Shown piece after piece: positions 15,946-24,739 of a DNA stretch of 64,000 bases. Source of the stretch: UBA4781 sp963674975 (GTDB lineage: Bacteria; Chloroflexota; Anaerolineae; Anaerolineales; Anaerolineaceae); NCBI GenBank assembly GCA_963674975.1, contig OY771913.1:1674001-1738000 (forward strand). The letters are read 5' to 3'. The notes under the pieces are model-generated. The model was not told where the DNA came from. It was given only the letters and a program-made list of their open reading frames with translations, and ran no database searches. How positions within the stretch are numbered: position 1 is the stretch's first letter; the number at the start of each line of letters is the position of its first letter. A program made the translations under genes and the position numbers.

Positions 15946-17226
15946 ATGGCATATCCTGAATACATTCCATATAAAAATAAGAAACGTAAACCAGGGCTCA
16001 AGATTTTGCTGCTGGTTTGTTTATTGATAGTAGTGGGTTTTAGCGTCTATCAGATCCCGTGGGTCAACCGTGTGGTAAGCTGGCGTGTGGATATGGCGGT
16101 TACCTATATTCATCGACTTCTTAACCCGATAGAAACACTGCCCGCTCCTGTGGTCAGCAGCGTAATGGATACGGAAACCCCTACCAGCACAGCGGTTCCC
16201 GCGACCAGTACTCCCACTCCTGTTATATCCCCAACACCTACCATAGCTCCTACGCCCATTCCTGAAACGACCATACTGAACGCGCCGGCATATGATGAAG
16301 CGAAAGATAAACAGGATTGGAATAACTGCGGACCGGCTACGCTGGCATTATATCTGCGCTATTATGGGTGGAGCGGCAGCCAATATTATATATCGGATAT
16401 TATCAAACCAACCCGTGATGACCGCAATGTGAATGTGGAAGAGCTGGTTTATTATGTACGCAATTACTCGGGCTGGCTGAAAGCGGAATTCCGTGTGGGC
16501 GGCAATCTGCAGAGGATAAAAGATCTGTTGGCGGCTGGTTTTCCGGTCATGATCGAGGAATCCTTTACCACCGATAGGCAGTATTGGCCTGATGATGATT
16601 TGTGGTCAGGGCATTACCTGCTGATCACAGGATATAACGATACATCACGCACGTTCACCGCACAAGATTCGGAGATCGGTCCCAATCAATCGATCAACTA
16701 CGATATTCTTGATGATCGATGGCAGGGTTTTAATCGCGTCTATATCATTGTGTATCGTGAAGAACAGGAAACTCTCCTGCAGAGTGTGCTGGGCGATGAT
16801 TGGGATTTAGATAAAAATCGAGAAAAAGCCCTGGCAACAGCAAAGCAGGAAACCGAAGACGATCCTGATAATGTGTTTGCCTGGTTCAACCTCGGAACCA
16901 ACCAGATTTATTTTGAGAATTATATTCAGGCGGCACAGGCGTACGATACCGCTCGAAACATTGGATGGCCGCAGCGTATGCTGCGCTATCAATTTGGTCC
17001 CTTCATTGCATATTTCCATGTGAATAGAACAGAGGACCTCTTAAATTTGACGAAATGGGCGCTTGATATTTCTCGTACATCTGAAGAAGCCATGCTGTGG
17101 CGCGGTTGGGCATTTTATCAAAATGGAGATGAAAGCGCCGCAATGAGTTATTTCCGCGATGCGCTGAAAATCCGTGAAGATTATGAAGATGCCTTATGGG
17201 CAATTGATTATTTGAATGCAAATTAA
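15946..17226 (+). CDS. Membrane-anchored C39-like peptidase with TPR domain
   Basis: A 426-residue protein: one membrane segment at about residues 17-37, a Thr/Pro-rich linker (80-110), a C39-like papain-fold domain (about 115-275) and TPR repeats (about 300-426). The putative catalytic Cys is in WNNCGPATLALYL near 126-138, the His in SGHYLLITGYND near 223-234 and the Asp in FTAQDSEIGP just after. The domain belongs to the Peptidase_C39_2 family rather than bacteriocin-processing ABC C39. The TPRs read WFNLGTNQIYFENYIQAA and MLWRGWAFYQNGDESAA. The substrate is unknown; an extracellular location is predicted. The HAD gene follows by 6 bases. Confidence 0.8.
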   Translation: MAYPEYIPYKNKKRKPGLKILLLVCLLIVVGFSVYQIPWVNRVVSWRVDMAVTYIHRLLNPIETLPAPVVSSVMDTETPTSTAVPATSTPTPVISPTPTIAPTPIPETTILNAPAYDEAKDKQDWNNCGPATLALYLRYYGWSGSQYYISDIIKPTRDDRNVNVEELVYYVRNYSGWLKAEFRVGGNLQRIKDLLAAGFPVMIEESFTTDRQYWPDDDLWSGHYLLITGYNDTSRTFTAQDSEIGPNQSINYDILDDRWQGFNRVYIIVYREEQETLLQSVLGDDWDLDKNREKALATAKQETEDDPDNVFAWFNLGTNQIYFENYIQAAQAYDTARNIGWPQRMLRYQFGPFIAYFHVNRTEDLLNLTKWALDISRTSEEAMLWRGWAFYQNGDESAAMSYFRDALKIREDYEDALWAIDYLNAN

Positions 17227-17232
17227 AAGGGA

Positions 17233-17928
17233 ATGATGGAGCATATTCTAGCGGGGATCGAGGCGGTCTTTTTTGATGTAGATGGAACATTAAGCGATTC
17301 GGATGATCAGATCATCGATGAGATCGTGAGACGTTTCCACTTTATGGATTTTTTGTGGAAAGAAAAATCTCGACGCAGCTTTGCCAGAAATTCCGTTTCT
17401 ATGGCAATGACCTTTTTTAACAGCACCTACCACCTGATAGATAGATTGGGGATCGATGATTTCGTAGCAAGATTATTTCACCGGAAATATGAACCCGCTG
17501 ACAATGAGTCTGTGGACGATTTTATTCTCATTAGCGGTGTTGAAAAAACGATAGAAGTTTTACGAACGCGTTTTAAACTGGGCATAATCAGCACGCGGGG
17601 CGAAACGGGAGTGCGGCGTTTTCTCCAGCAGTTTTCATTGGAGCAGTATTTTGATGTGGTCGTACATGCGCAGACCTGTACGTATACGAAACCTTTTCCT
17701 CATCCGCTGCTCTATGCCGCTGAAAAAGTACAGGTTTCTCCTGAAAAGTGTTTAATGGTGGGTGATACGATCGTGGATATTCTGGCAGGGAAGGCTGCCG
17801 GAATGAAGACTGCCGGTGTGCTGTGCGGTTTTGGAAAGCTGAAAGACCTGCGTAAGGCATCTGCCGATCTGATCCTTTCTTCTCCGACAGAACTCACCGA
17901 ACTGCTTTCTATAGCTTCGGATAAATAA
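17233..17928 (+). CDS. HAD-superfamily phosphatase (phosphoglycolate phosphatase-like)
   Basis: A 231-residue HAD hydrolase. Motif I is FFDVDGTLSDSD at about 13-24, motif II GIISTRGET near 117, motif III Lys in KPFPHPL near 156 and motif IV VGDTIVDILAGKAAG near 176. The helical cap between motifs I and II places it in subfamily IA with phosphoglycolate phosphatase and similar enzymes; the substrate cannot be named. ATG at 17236 is an alternative start. It is probably cotranscribed with the C39/TPR gene, and its last 20 bases overlap the convergent btuD-type gene. Confidence 0.85.
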   Translation: MMEHILAGIEAVFFDVDGTLSDSDDQIIDEIVRRFHFMDFLWKEKSRRSFARNSVSMAMTFFNSTYHLIDRLGIDDFVARLFHRKYEPADNESVDDFILISGVEKTIEVLRTRFKLGIISTRGETGVRRFLQQFSLEQYFDVVVHAQTCTYTKPFPHPLLYAAEKVQVSPEKCLMVGDTIVDILAGKAAGMKTAGVLCGFGKLKDLRKASADLILSSPTELTELLSIASDK

Positions 17929-18679
17929 AGATCGGCGCTTCCTTATCGCTTTTTCGGATTCGGATCGGATACTGGTAGACGGCAGAAAGCTTTTTTTCTG
18001 TCAGTACTGTTTCAGGCTTTCCATTGGCATAGATTTTTCCCTGAGAGAGAAGGATAACTTCATCACAAAAGCGCAATGCCTGGTTGAGGTCGTGCATGGC
18101 GATGATAACCGACTTCTTTTCTTTTTTGACATGCTTCTGCAGCAGGTCCAGGAATTCCATCTGAAAGCGAATGTCTAAATGCGTGGTGGGTTCATCCAGC
18201 AGAAGCAGGGGAGTATCCTGTGTGAAAGCGCGGGCTAGAATGACCCGCTGCTGCTCTCCGCCTGATAGCTCATCTGCCATTTTGTCAGCCAGTTGATAAG
18301 TATCTGTATCGTGCATGGCTTGTTCTGCGATCCGTTCATCTCGTTTTGTGGTTTTTCCGAACCAGTTTAGATAGGGAGTCCTTCCCATTAAGACGATCTG
18401 CCGTACCTGAAAACCGGCAGGAATGGTCCGATTTTGAGGAACGGTAGCCATGAAATTTGCTCGTTCATGCTCTTTTATCTTCAATAGATCCTGTTTTTTG
18501 AAGATGATCTTTCCATGATCGATGTTGATCGATCCATTGATCGCGCGGAGCAGGGTGGTTTTCCCTGCGCCGTTAGGTCCGATCAATCCCAGGATCTTTC
18601 CTTTGTGCAGTTCAAATGAAACCGAATCCAGGATAGTGAGCTTGTTGAAATTGACAGAAAGGTTTTTTACCTGCAGCAT
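17909..18679 (-). CDS. btuD: Corrinoid/iron-chelate ABC transporter ATP-binding protein
   Basis: A 256-residue ABC ATPase of the FepC/BtuD class. Walker A is GPNGAGKTT near residue 36, the signature is ELSGGEQQRV near 138, Walker B is PLLLLDEPTTHLD near 157 and the switch His lies in IIAMHDLNQA. It energises uptake through the permease encoded immediately upstream. The frame is open further upstream, but ATG at 18679 lies 1 base after the permease stop and gives the family N-terminus. The cobalamin riboswitch ahead of the operon identifies corrinoids as the likely cargo. The 3' end overlaps the convergent HAD gene by 20 bases. Confidence 0.88.
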   Translation of the reverse strand: MLQVKNLSVNFNKLTILDSVSFELHKGKILGLIGPNGAGKTTLLRAINGSINIDHGKIIFKKQDLLKIKEHERANFMATVPQNRTIPAGFQVRQIVLMGRTPYLNWFGKTTKRDERIAEQAMHDTDTYQLADKMADELSGGEQQRVILARAFTQDTPLLLLDEPTTHLDIRFQMEFLDLLQKHVKKEKKSVIIAMHDLNQALRFCDEVILLSQGKIYANGKPETVLTEKKLSAVYQYPIRIRKSDKEAPIFIYPKL

Positions 18680-18680
18680 T

Positions 18681-19712
18681 CTACCAGACCTTTCTTTTAG
18701 TGCTGCGCAGGATGAATAAGAAGAATGGTGCTCCAAACAGGATGGTGATCACTCCCACCGGGATCTCCTGCGGTGCGAGCAGCATGCGGGCAAGGATGTC
18801 GGAAAGAACAAGAAAAATGGCACCTCCCAGAGCGGATAAGGGAAGAAGCAGGCGATAGTCATTTCCTACCAGGCGGCGCAGTATATGGGGTACAACTAGC
18901 CCAACGAAAGCGATTGTTCCTGCAAAAGCAACAGCGGCAGCGGTGGTGAGGCTGGCAGCCAGGATGATCCACAGACGGACCTTTTTCACAGGGATACCCA
19001 TTTGCTGCGCTTCTTCATCTCCAAATTGAAGCACATTCAGCTGGTAGCCCATACTGCACAGCAAGCCGATGCCCAATAGAATGAATGGAGCAGCTGTAAT
19101 GACGGGTTTCCAGCCGATCATGGTGCTGCCGCCCATCATCCAGACGATCGCCCGGCGCAGTTCGCCGCCCGCGTTGAGCAGCAGAAAAGAAGTAAGCGCG
19201 TTGGAAAGAGAACTCACCGCCACCCCGGCAAGAATGAGGGTGGTGTTATGAACGGTTTTGCCTGTTTTTGCCAGTGAATAGACGAGCGTTACTGCCAGAA
19301 GGGCGCCGATAAATGCGCTGATGGGAACTGTAAAATATCCCAGCAGATCGCGCGGCCACTGAATGGTCATGGCAATGATGGACCCCAACCCTGCGCCGGA
19401 TGCCACTCCGATCAGGTATGGGTCAGCCAGGGGATTCTGGAACAATCCCTGGTAAGCCCCACCGCTGGCAGCCAGTGCAGCCCCTACCAGCAGAACCAGG
19501 AGGGTGCGCGGAATACGAAGATCGAACAGGATGCTGGTAAATTTATCCTGAATACTTGTGAGGGTGGTATGGTTAACCACCCTCGATTTTAGAATTGCGA
19601 ATACATCCTGCAAAGGAATGTTGACGCTGCCGAGGATAATACTTAATAGTGCTGCAAGCACTACTCCGATGGCAAGCAGTATGATCCATTTTGCAGGAGA
19701 GCGTTTACTCAT
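18681..19712 (-). CDS. btuC: FecCD/BtuC-type ABC transporter permease
   Basis: A 343-residue integral membrane protein with about ten hydrophobic segments, of the FecCD family. Recognisable blocks are RIPRTLLVLLVGAALAASGG, YQGLFQNPLADPYLIGVASGAG, a cytoplasmic EEAQQMGIPVKKVR loop that contacts the ATPase, and FVGLVVPHILRRLVGNDYR. It forms the dimeric channel of the corrinoid importer. Its ATG shares one base with the stop of the binding-protein gene (TAATG), so the two are coupled, and the ATPase gene follows one base after its stop. Confidence 0.92.
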   Translation of the reverse strand: MSKRSPAKWIILLAIGVVLAALLSIILGSVNIPLQDVFAILKSRVVNHTTLTSIQDKFTSILFDLRIPRTLLVLLVGAALAASGGAYQGLFQNPLADPYLIGVASGAGLGSIIAMTIQWPRDLLGYFTVPISAFIGALLAVTLVYSLAKTGKTVHNTTLILAGVAVSSLSNALTSFLLLNAGGELRRAIVWMMGGSTMIGWKPVITAAPFILLGIGLLCSMGYQLNVLQFGDEEAQQMGIPVKKVRLWIILAASLTTAAAVAFAGTIAFVGLVVPHILRRLVGNDYRLLLPLSALGGAIFLVLSDILARMLLAPQEIPVGVITILFGAPFFLFILRSTKRKVW

Positions 19713-20647
19713 TATTCAAAAGCCTCTGGATGTATGATCTGAGCCAGTGCTTCCAGTCCATCTATCAGGCGGGGACCGGGGCGAGCTAGCAGGTTATCGT
19801 CGAAGGGAAGTACTTTTCCTTCTATGATAGCAGTCAGGGTGCTCCAACCTTCCCGTTCCCCAACGCTTTCGGGGGTGATGCCATACAATGCGTCTCCCAA
19901 AAGGATGAGATCGGGATCTTGAATGACCAATTCTTCCAGGCTGATCTGCGCCCATGACGAAGAAAGCGCGTCGCCAATATTCGCTCCACCCGCCATGCTG
20001 ATGAGAGTGCTGTAGTATGTGTCGGGTCCGGCAGTGTAGGGTTTGGATGGATCGGTGGCATCCAGTTCGTAGTATACGGTTGGGACTGTGTCGGTCTCGG
20101 CAACGGCAGATACCACCACATCTACACGCTCCCGGGCATCAGCGATCACTGTTTGTGCTGTTTCGCTGTTTCCGGTCAGCATTCCAACATTTTCGATATT
20201 GGTATACAGGTCATCGAGAGTAAGCGGATTGCTGATATAGAAGACGTTAATTCCCAGATCTTCGATCGATTGCACCAGTTCGGCAGTATTGATCTCGGCA
20301 GCCAGCACCAGATCGGGATCCAGGTTGACGATCTCTTCAAGATTGTATTCAGAAAAACCACCGCCGATGTCGGGGAGATTGATGGCTTCTTCAGGATAAT
20401 CGGAGAAAGAATCGCGACCGACTACCTGATCACCGGCTCCTACGGCATACAGCAGTTCTGTGTTGGAGGGTGAAAGCGAAACGATACTGGTAGCCGGGCT
20501 TTCCAGGGTGACTTCACGACCCAGACCATCTACCAGCGAGATTTCAGTAGAAACTGCTTCGGCTACGGGTTCTGCTGTAGTGGTGCAGCCAAAAAGAGCA
20601 GTTGTGATCAGTAACATTGAAAAAAAGAATGCAAATTTCTTTTGCAT
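19712..20647 (-). CDS. btuF: Corrinoid-binding lipoprotein of ABC transporter
   Basis: A 311-residue periplasmic-binding-type protein of the BtuF/FhuD class, anchored as a lipoprotein (signal peptide MQKKFAFFFSMLLITTALFGC, lipobox ALFGC). The domain starts at VDGLGREVTLESPATSIVSL and has the usual LVLAAEINTAELVQSIEDLG and LEELVIQDPDLILLG segments. A start 4 codons upstream is possible, but ATG at 20647 follows AGTGAGG at a good distance. It is the first gene of btuF-btuC-btuD and lies downstream of a cobalamin riboswitch and a leader terminator. Confidence 0.9.
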   Translation of the reverse strand: MQKKFAFFFSMLLITTALFGCTTTAEPVAEAVSTEISLVDGLGREVTLESPATSIVSLSPSNTELLYAVGAGDQVVGRDSFSDYPEEAINLPDIGGGFSEYNLEEIVNLDPDLVLAAEINTAELVQSIEDLGINVFYISNPLTLDDLYTNIENVGMLTGNSETAQTVIADARERVDVVVSAVAETDTVPTVYYELDATDPSKPYTAGPDTYYSTLISMAGGANIGDALSSSWAQISLEELVIQDPDLILLGDALYGITPESVGEREGWSTLTAIIEGKVLPFDDNLLARPGPRLIDGLEALAQIIHPEAFE

Positions 20648-20683
20648 AGGTAACCTCACTTTTCTTAGAAATTTAAATTAAAA

Positions 20684-20705
20684 ATCTGCCAATAACCCGA
20701 CAGAT
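20684..20705 (-). terminator. Intrinsic terminator in the btuF leader
   Basis: On the minus strand ATCTGTC and GGCAGAT form a 7-bp stem (one G-T pair) around an 8-base loop, followed by TTTTTAATTT. It lies between the riboswitch and the btuF ribosome site, so the switch probably works by premature termination. Confidence 0.7.
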
Positions 20706-20771
20706 CATGTTTTATTTTCTATAGTCAATGGTCACCTCCTATCCACGAGAGTGTGTGTGCTTTTCTTTCTA

Positions 20772-20893
20772 TCCTGGCGGTCGACCTGGCTTGGTTCTAT
20801 GAACCTTACAGTTGCGGGACAGCACCGGACTTTCATTGGTATGATCACCGGTTTCGCCATTGTGCCCTTCCATCCGGGGAGAGGGCACCAGAA
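20772..20893 (-). promoter_or_regulatory. Cobalamin riboswitch
   Basis: On the minus strand the B12-box core GTCCCGCAACTGTAAGG lies at 20820-20804, preceded by the GAAACCGGTG and AAAGTCCGGTGC segments of the receptor and followed by AAGCCAGGTCGACC. The ends pair as P1 (TTCTGG at 20893-20888 with CCAGGA at 20777-20772). It precedes btuF, so it probably shuts off corrinoid uptake when cobalamin is plentiful. The subclass (AdoCbl or MeCbl type) cannot be called by eye. Confidence 0.9.
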
Positions 20894-20907
20894 CACGATT
20901 ACTATCC

Positions 20908-20936
20908 ATTTTATGTAGAAAATCAAAACCAGTCAA
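20908..20936 (-). promoter_or_regulatory. Promoter of the btuFCD operon
   Basis: Minus strand: -35 TTGACT (20936-20931), 17-base spacer, -10 TAAAAT (20913-20908). Transcription would start about 10 bases before the riboswitch P1 stem. Confidence 0.75.
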
Positions 20937-21050
20937 GAACAGAGATTCTCATTATTCATTCTTTGATATATCCTTGTTTTAATTACCGCGGAAAATTCAC
21001 AGAAATCTTCGTGATAAAATCGAGATTATTCTATATGGGAGTGATTTTCT

Positions 21051-22832
21051 ATGCCTGAAAATATTCTAGTCGCTGTTGCCTGGCCTTATGCTAATGCTGA
21101 AATTCATGCCGGGAATCTGGTGGGGTCTTATTTACCCGCAGATATTTTTGCCAGATACCACCGCTTGAAAGGGAATAAGGTTCTCATGGTTTCAGGCAGT
21201 GATTCACATGGCACACCCATCACGATTCGCGCCGATGCCGAAGGTGTAAGCTCGCAGGATGTTTACCAGCGCTTTCACACAGGCTTTTTGGAACTCTTCC
21301 AGCAGATGGGGATCACCTATGATCTGTTCACAACAACCCATACCAGTAATCATTTTCATGTTTCTCAAATCATGTTTACCACACTGCTTGAAAACGGCTT
21401 TCTTTACAAAGAAAAACAGATGCAGTGGTATTCCCCCGCGCAAAGACGATTTTTACCTGATCGATATGTGGAAGGTACCTGCTATATCTGCGGCTTTGAA
21501 GGGGCACGCAGCGATCAGTGTGATAAATGCGGTAATTTATTGGAAGCTTCAAAACTGATCAATCCGCGCAGCAAGGTCGATGGCTCCACCCCTGAACTGC
21601 GGGAAACAGAACATTATTTCCTCGATCTGGCAAAGATGCAGGATGACGTGGTTGACTTTCTCACCGAACGGCAGTCATACTGGCGTCCGAATGTGGTGCG
21701 TCAATCTTTGGGGCAGATTCAGAGTGAAGGATTGCACGGTAGACCGATCACCCGTGATCTTGAATGGGGTATTCCTGTTCCGCTGGAAGGATGGGAGGGA
21801 AAATGCCTGTATGTGTGGTTTGAGGCAGTGATCGGCTATCTCTCGGCTTCCATTGAATGGAGCAAAATAGAAGGAAAAGAAGAAGCCTGGCGCGATTGGT
21901 GGAAGCAGCCGGAATCAAAAACACTCTATTTCATTGGAAAAGACAATATTCCTTTCCATGCTATCATCTGGCCGGCTGAATTGATCGGTTGTACAGAAAA
22001 ATTCGATGAACTGTATGGAGAGAAGGAAAAAGGAAAATTTGTCCTTCCTTATGATGTCCCCGCCAATGAGTTTTTGAACCTGGAAGGCAAGAAAATATCA
22101 GGCAGCCGCAACTGGGCAGTATGGGGAAAAGATTTCCTGACGCGTTATGACCCGGATGCTTTCCGCTATTACCTGACGGTGATCATGCCTGAAACGCGGG
22201 ATGCGGATTGGGACTGGGAAGAGTTCTACCACCGTAATAATGATGAATTGGTAGCAACCTGGGGAAACCTTGCAAATCGGGTGCTCTCCTTTGCCTATAA
22301 ATACTGGGAGGGAGTGATCCCTGAACCCGGACCGCTGACGGAGCTGGATGAAACACTGCTGGCTGCTGTCGAAGGTGGGTTTGAGACGGTCGGGAAAGAA
22401 ATCGAGCAGGTGCATTTGCGGGCGGCATTATCTGAAGTGATGCGCCTGGCAGCCGAAGTGAACAAATACCTTGATCAGACGGCGCCCTGGATGAACATAA
22501 AGAGTGATCGAGAAGCAGCGTCTCGCGCGATCTATGTTGCCATGAAAGCGATCGATTCCCTCAAGATCCTGTTTGCGCCTTTTCTGCCTTTTACCTGCCA
22601 GCAGCTGCACCAGTTTTTAGGATATAACGGTCAGCTGTATGGTTCTCAGAAGGTGGAAAAAGTCAACGACGAACTGGGTGAACATACAATCTTGCGTTAT
22701 GACCCAACTGATGCTTGCGGAGAATGGAAACCCAGCACGTTAAAACCGGGAAGCGCTTTTCAGAAGCCGCTTCCTCTCTTCAAGAAGCTGGATGCCAGTA
22801 TTGTCGAAGAAGAACGAGCAAGGATGGGTTAA
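21051..22832 (+). CDS. metG: Methionyl-tRNA synthetase
   Basis: A 593-residue class I synthetase that charges tRNA-Met. The HIGH motif is present as HAGNLVG near residues 19-25 (AVAWPYANAEIHAGN), the zinc knuckle as CYICG and CDKCGN near 144-163 and the KMSKS loop as KKISGSRNW near 347. The N-terminal form with HAGN is seen in the archaeal/eukaryotic-type MetG branch. There is no C-terminal tRNA-binding extension. GGGAG lies 10 bases before the ATG. It is divergent from the btuF leader and convergent with cinA, with a 6-base gap and no visible terminator. Confidence 0.96.
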   Translation: MPENILVAVAWPYANAEIHAGNLVGSYLPADIFARYHRLKGNKVLMVSGSDSHGTPITIRADAEGVSSQDVYQRFHTGFLELFQQMGITYDLFTTTHTSNHFHVSQIMFTTLLENGFLYKEKQMQWYSPAQRRFLPDRYVEGTCYICGFEGARSDQCDKCGNLLEASKLINPRSKVDGSTPELRETEHYFLDLAKMQDDVVDFLTERQSYWRPNVVRQSLGQIQSEGLHGRPITRDLEWGIPVPLEGWEGKCLYVWFEAVIGYLSASIEWSKIEGKEEAWRDWWKQPESKTLYFIGKDNIPFHAIIWPAELIGCTEKFDELYGEKEKGKFVLPYDVPANEFLNLEGKKISGSRNWAVWGKDFLTRYDPDAFRYYLTVIMPETRDADWDWEEFYHRNNDELVATWGNLANRVLSFAYKYWEGVIPEPGPLTELDETLLAAVEGGFETVGKEIEQVHLRAALSEVMRLAAEVNKYLDQTAPWMNIKSDREAASRAIYVAMKAIDSLKILFAPFLPFTCQQLHQFLGYNGQLYGSQKVEKVNDELGEHTILRYDPTDACGEWKPSTLKPGSAFQKPLPLFKKLDASIVEEERARMG

Positions 22833-22838
22833 AACGAG

Positions 22839-23336
22839 CTATTTTTGCAGCAATTGCAGAGCGCCGGATAAAGCTTGATCGGCGCTTTGATTTTTAATCG
22901 AAACACGATCCCCTTGAAAATGAAATACTTCAGCACAGATAACGTCCCGGAATGACCAGCCGATCCATACATATCCTACCGGTTTGGCGGGAGTACCTCC
23001 ATCAGGACCGGCGATCCCTGATACGGCGATCGTGAGCAGGTTAGAGGATGGGCAGATTGTTTTTAAGTTGGAAGCCAGCCCTGCTGCCATTTCTTTTACT
23101 GTTTGCTGGCTTACTGCTCCATACTGCTTGAGCGTTTCTGCACTTACACCCAGCCATTTCATCTTTGCTTCGTTGGAATAGGTCACCATTCCTCCCAGAA
23201 AATATCTGGAGGAGCCCGGAATATCAGTGATGCGATCTGCAATCAACCCGCCGGTGCAGGATTCTGCAGTAGCAATGAAACATTCTTTTTGAATTAACAG
23301 GTTGCCAAGTGTTTTTTCAATTCTTGAAGAATTCAT
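22839..23336 (-). CDS. pncC: CinA C-terminal-domain nicotinamide-nucleotide amidase
   Basis: A 165-residue free-standing CinA C-terminal domain (PncC/YgaD type), which deamidates nicotinamide mononucleotide to nicotinate mononucleotide in NAD recycling. Family blocks are FIATAESCTGGLIADRITD near 20-38 (catalytic Ser region), GGMVTYSNEAK, YGAVSQQTV and VSGIAGPDGGTPAKPVG. The N-terminal CinA domain is absent, as in PncC. The -10 box lies 6 bases before the ATG and no Shine-Dalgarno is seen, so the message may be leaderless. Confidence 0.92.
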   Translation of the reverse strand: MNSSRIEKTLGNLLIQKECFIATAESCTGGLIADRITDIPGSSRYFLGGMVTYSNEAKMKWLGVSAETLKQYGAVSQQTVKEMAAGLASNLKTICPSSNLLTIAVSGIAGPDGGTPAKPVGYVWIGWSFRDVICAEVFHFQGDRVSIKNQSADQALSGALQLLQK

Positions 23337-23342
23337 ATGCTG

Positions 23343-23371
23343 ATTATAACTTTTTTGTGTATGAATGATAA
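23343..23371 (-). promoter_or_regulatory. cinA/pncC promoter, apparently leaderless
   Basis: Minus strand: -35-like TTATCA (23371-23366), 17-base spacer, perfect -10 TATAAT (23348-23343), then 6 bases to the ATG at 23336. Confidence 0.55.
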
Positions 23372-23401
23372 AAAAATCATAAAATCTCCATCTTAAGGCG
23401 C

Positions 23402-23430
23402 TTGACCGTTAAAAATCGGCATGTTATGAT
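23402..23430 (+). promoter_or_regulatory. Promoter of the LysM-M23 gene
   Basis: -35 TTGACC (23402-23407), 17-base spacer, -10 TATGAT (23425-23430). It lies inside the longest open frame, so the real start must be downstream, at ATG 23447 behind GTGAGG. Confidence 0.7.
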
Positions 23431-23446
23431 GTCGCGTGAGGTTTTA

Positions 23447-24661
23447 ATGGATGAAAATATTACATCACATGATGTTGATGATTCACAAGAAGTAGAGCAG
23501 CAAAAACAGGAAGAAGAAACCCCTCAATTACTGACCATTTGGGACAATTTTTGGAAAAGAGTTCGGAAAATTGGTCTGCAAGATGCTACCTCGAAAGTCG
23601 GGACGATTTTTCTCACTGTTCTTATGGTTGCTTTGATTGTATGGGTGATGAAAGCTTTCTTCCTTACGGAAGATAAGATTGTTACTGCTGTAGATTCTGA
23701 AACGTACGCATCGACAGAGATAGCAGATGATTCGGATGTACTGCTGCCTGCATATGAAGGAGTTTCTCCGGTTGAAGGCATCAGCAAGTCTTCTGATATC
23801 AATACTGATGCGGATGCTCCCTCCCAGTCGCGCTATGATGTTGTTCAATATGAAGTTCAAGGTGGAGATACATTGATAGGAATTGCGGCACAATTTGGTC
23901 TGGATGCACAGACCATCCTTTGGTGCAACTACAATGTCCTGCTGGATAACCCGGCGGCTATCTACCCCGGACAGGTTCTGGATATTTACCCAACGGATGG
24001 AACCACCTATACCTGGCATGAAGGCGATGGATTGAACGGGGTTGCCACCGGGTTGGATGTAACCCCTGAAGATATCATCAATTGGCCGGGAAATAACCTG
24101 AGCGCCGATACGATCGGGGATTATACCAATCCAAACATAGAAGTTGGAACTGTTCTGTTTGTTCCGGGTGGCACTCGTGAATTTGTGGATTGGTCTGCGG
24201 CATTGTTCGTCAGGGATGATGCGGCTACATCCAGCATTCTTGGCGAGGGACACTGTAATGCGGTGTACAGCGGACCGATAGGAACCGAAGCTTTTGTATG
24301 GCCTACCTCTGAAACCTTCATTTCAGGGTATGAATATTCACCAGAGATCAACCACTGGGGTATCGATATTGGCGGCGACACGGGCAACCCGATCTATGCG
24401 GCGGATGCTGGTGTGGTGGTTTATGCCGGATGGAATGATTGGGGTTACGGAAACGTGGTCGTACTCGATCATGGAAATGGCTGGCAAACACTCTACGCTC
24501 ACCTGAGCGATATCTACGTTGGGTGCGGTGATTGGATCAACTATGGTGGTCAATTGATCGGTGCTATGGGAAGCACCGGAAATTCCAGCGGACCCCATTT
24601 GCATTATGAGATGAGTCTCAACGGTTTCCGCGTGAATCCGCATAAATATTACCCTTATTAA
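23447..24661 (+). CDS. LysM-containing M23 metallopeptidase, membrane-anchored (paralogue A)
   Basis: A 404-residue peptidoglycan hydrolase or amidase activator: a charged cytoplasmic tail, one membrane segment (VGTIFLTVLMVALIVWVMKAF), two LysM-like modules (VQYEVQGGDTLIGIAAQF and YTWHEGDGLNGVATGL) and a C-terminal M23 domain with zinc motifs NHWGIDIGGD and GPHLHYEM. Two Cys (GEGHCNAV and YVGCGDWI) are also found in the second paralogue at 28148-29245 and may form a disulfide. The start is set by the promoter location and GTGAGG. A perfect terminator follows. Confidence 0.88.
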   Translation: MDENITSHDVDDSQEVEQQKQEEETPQLLTIWDNFWKRVRKIGLQDATSKVGTIFLTVLMVALIVWVMKAFFLTEDKIVTAVDSETYASTEIADDSDVLLPAYEGVSPVEGISKSSDINTDADAPSQSRYDVVQYEVQGGDTLIGIAAQFGLDAQTILWCNYNVLLDNPAAIYPGQVLDIYPTDGTTYTWHEGDGLNGVATGLDVTPEDIINWPGNNLSADTIGDYTNPNIEVGTVLFVPGGTREFVDWSAALFVRDDAATSSILGEGHCNAVYSGPIGTEAFVWPTSETFISGYEYSPEINHWGIDIGGDTGNPIYAADAGVVVYAGWNDWGYGNVVVLDHGNGWQTLYAHLSDIYVGCGDWINYGGQLIGAMGSTGNSSGPHLHYEMSLNGFRVNPHKYYPY

Positions 24662-24675
24662 TGAAAAATAAATTG

Positions 24676-24698
24676 AGAGGGAAGCAACTCTTCCCTCT
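24676..24698 (+). terminator. Rho-independent terminator of the LysM-M23 gene
   Basis: A perfect 9-bp stem AGAGGGAAG/CTTCCCTCT with loop CAACT, followed by TTTTATTT, 14 bases after the stop. Confidence 0.9.
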
Positions 24699-24739
24699 TT
24701 TTATTTAGTCTCCCGCTATAATTGAAGCAGGAGGCTGAA

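Noticed and set aside
20793..20805. GGTTC-TAT-GAACC, which looks like an operator palindrome.
   Set aside because: It lies within the cobalamin riboswitch and is best read as one of its stems.
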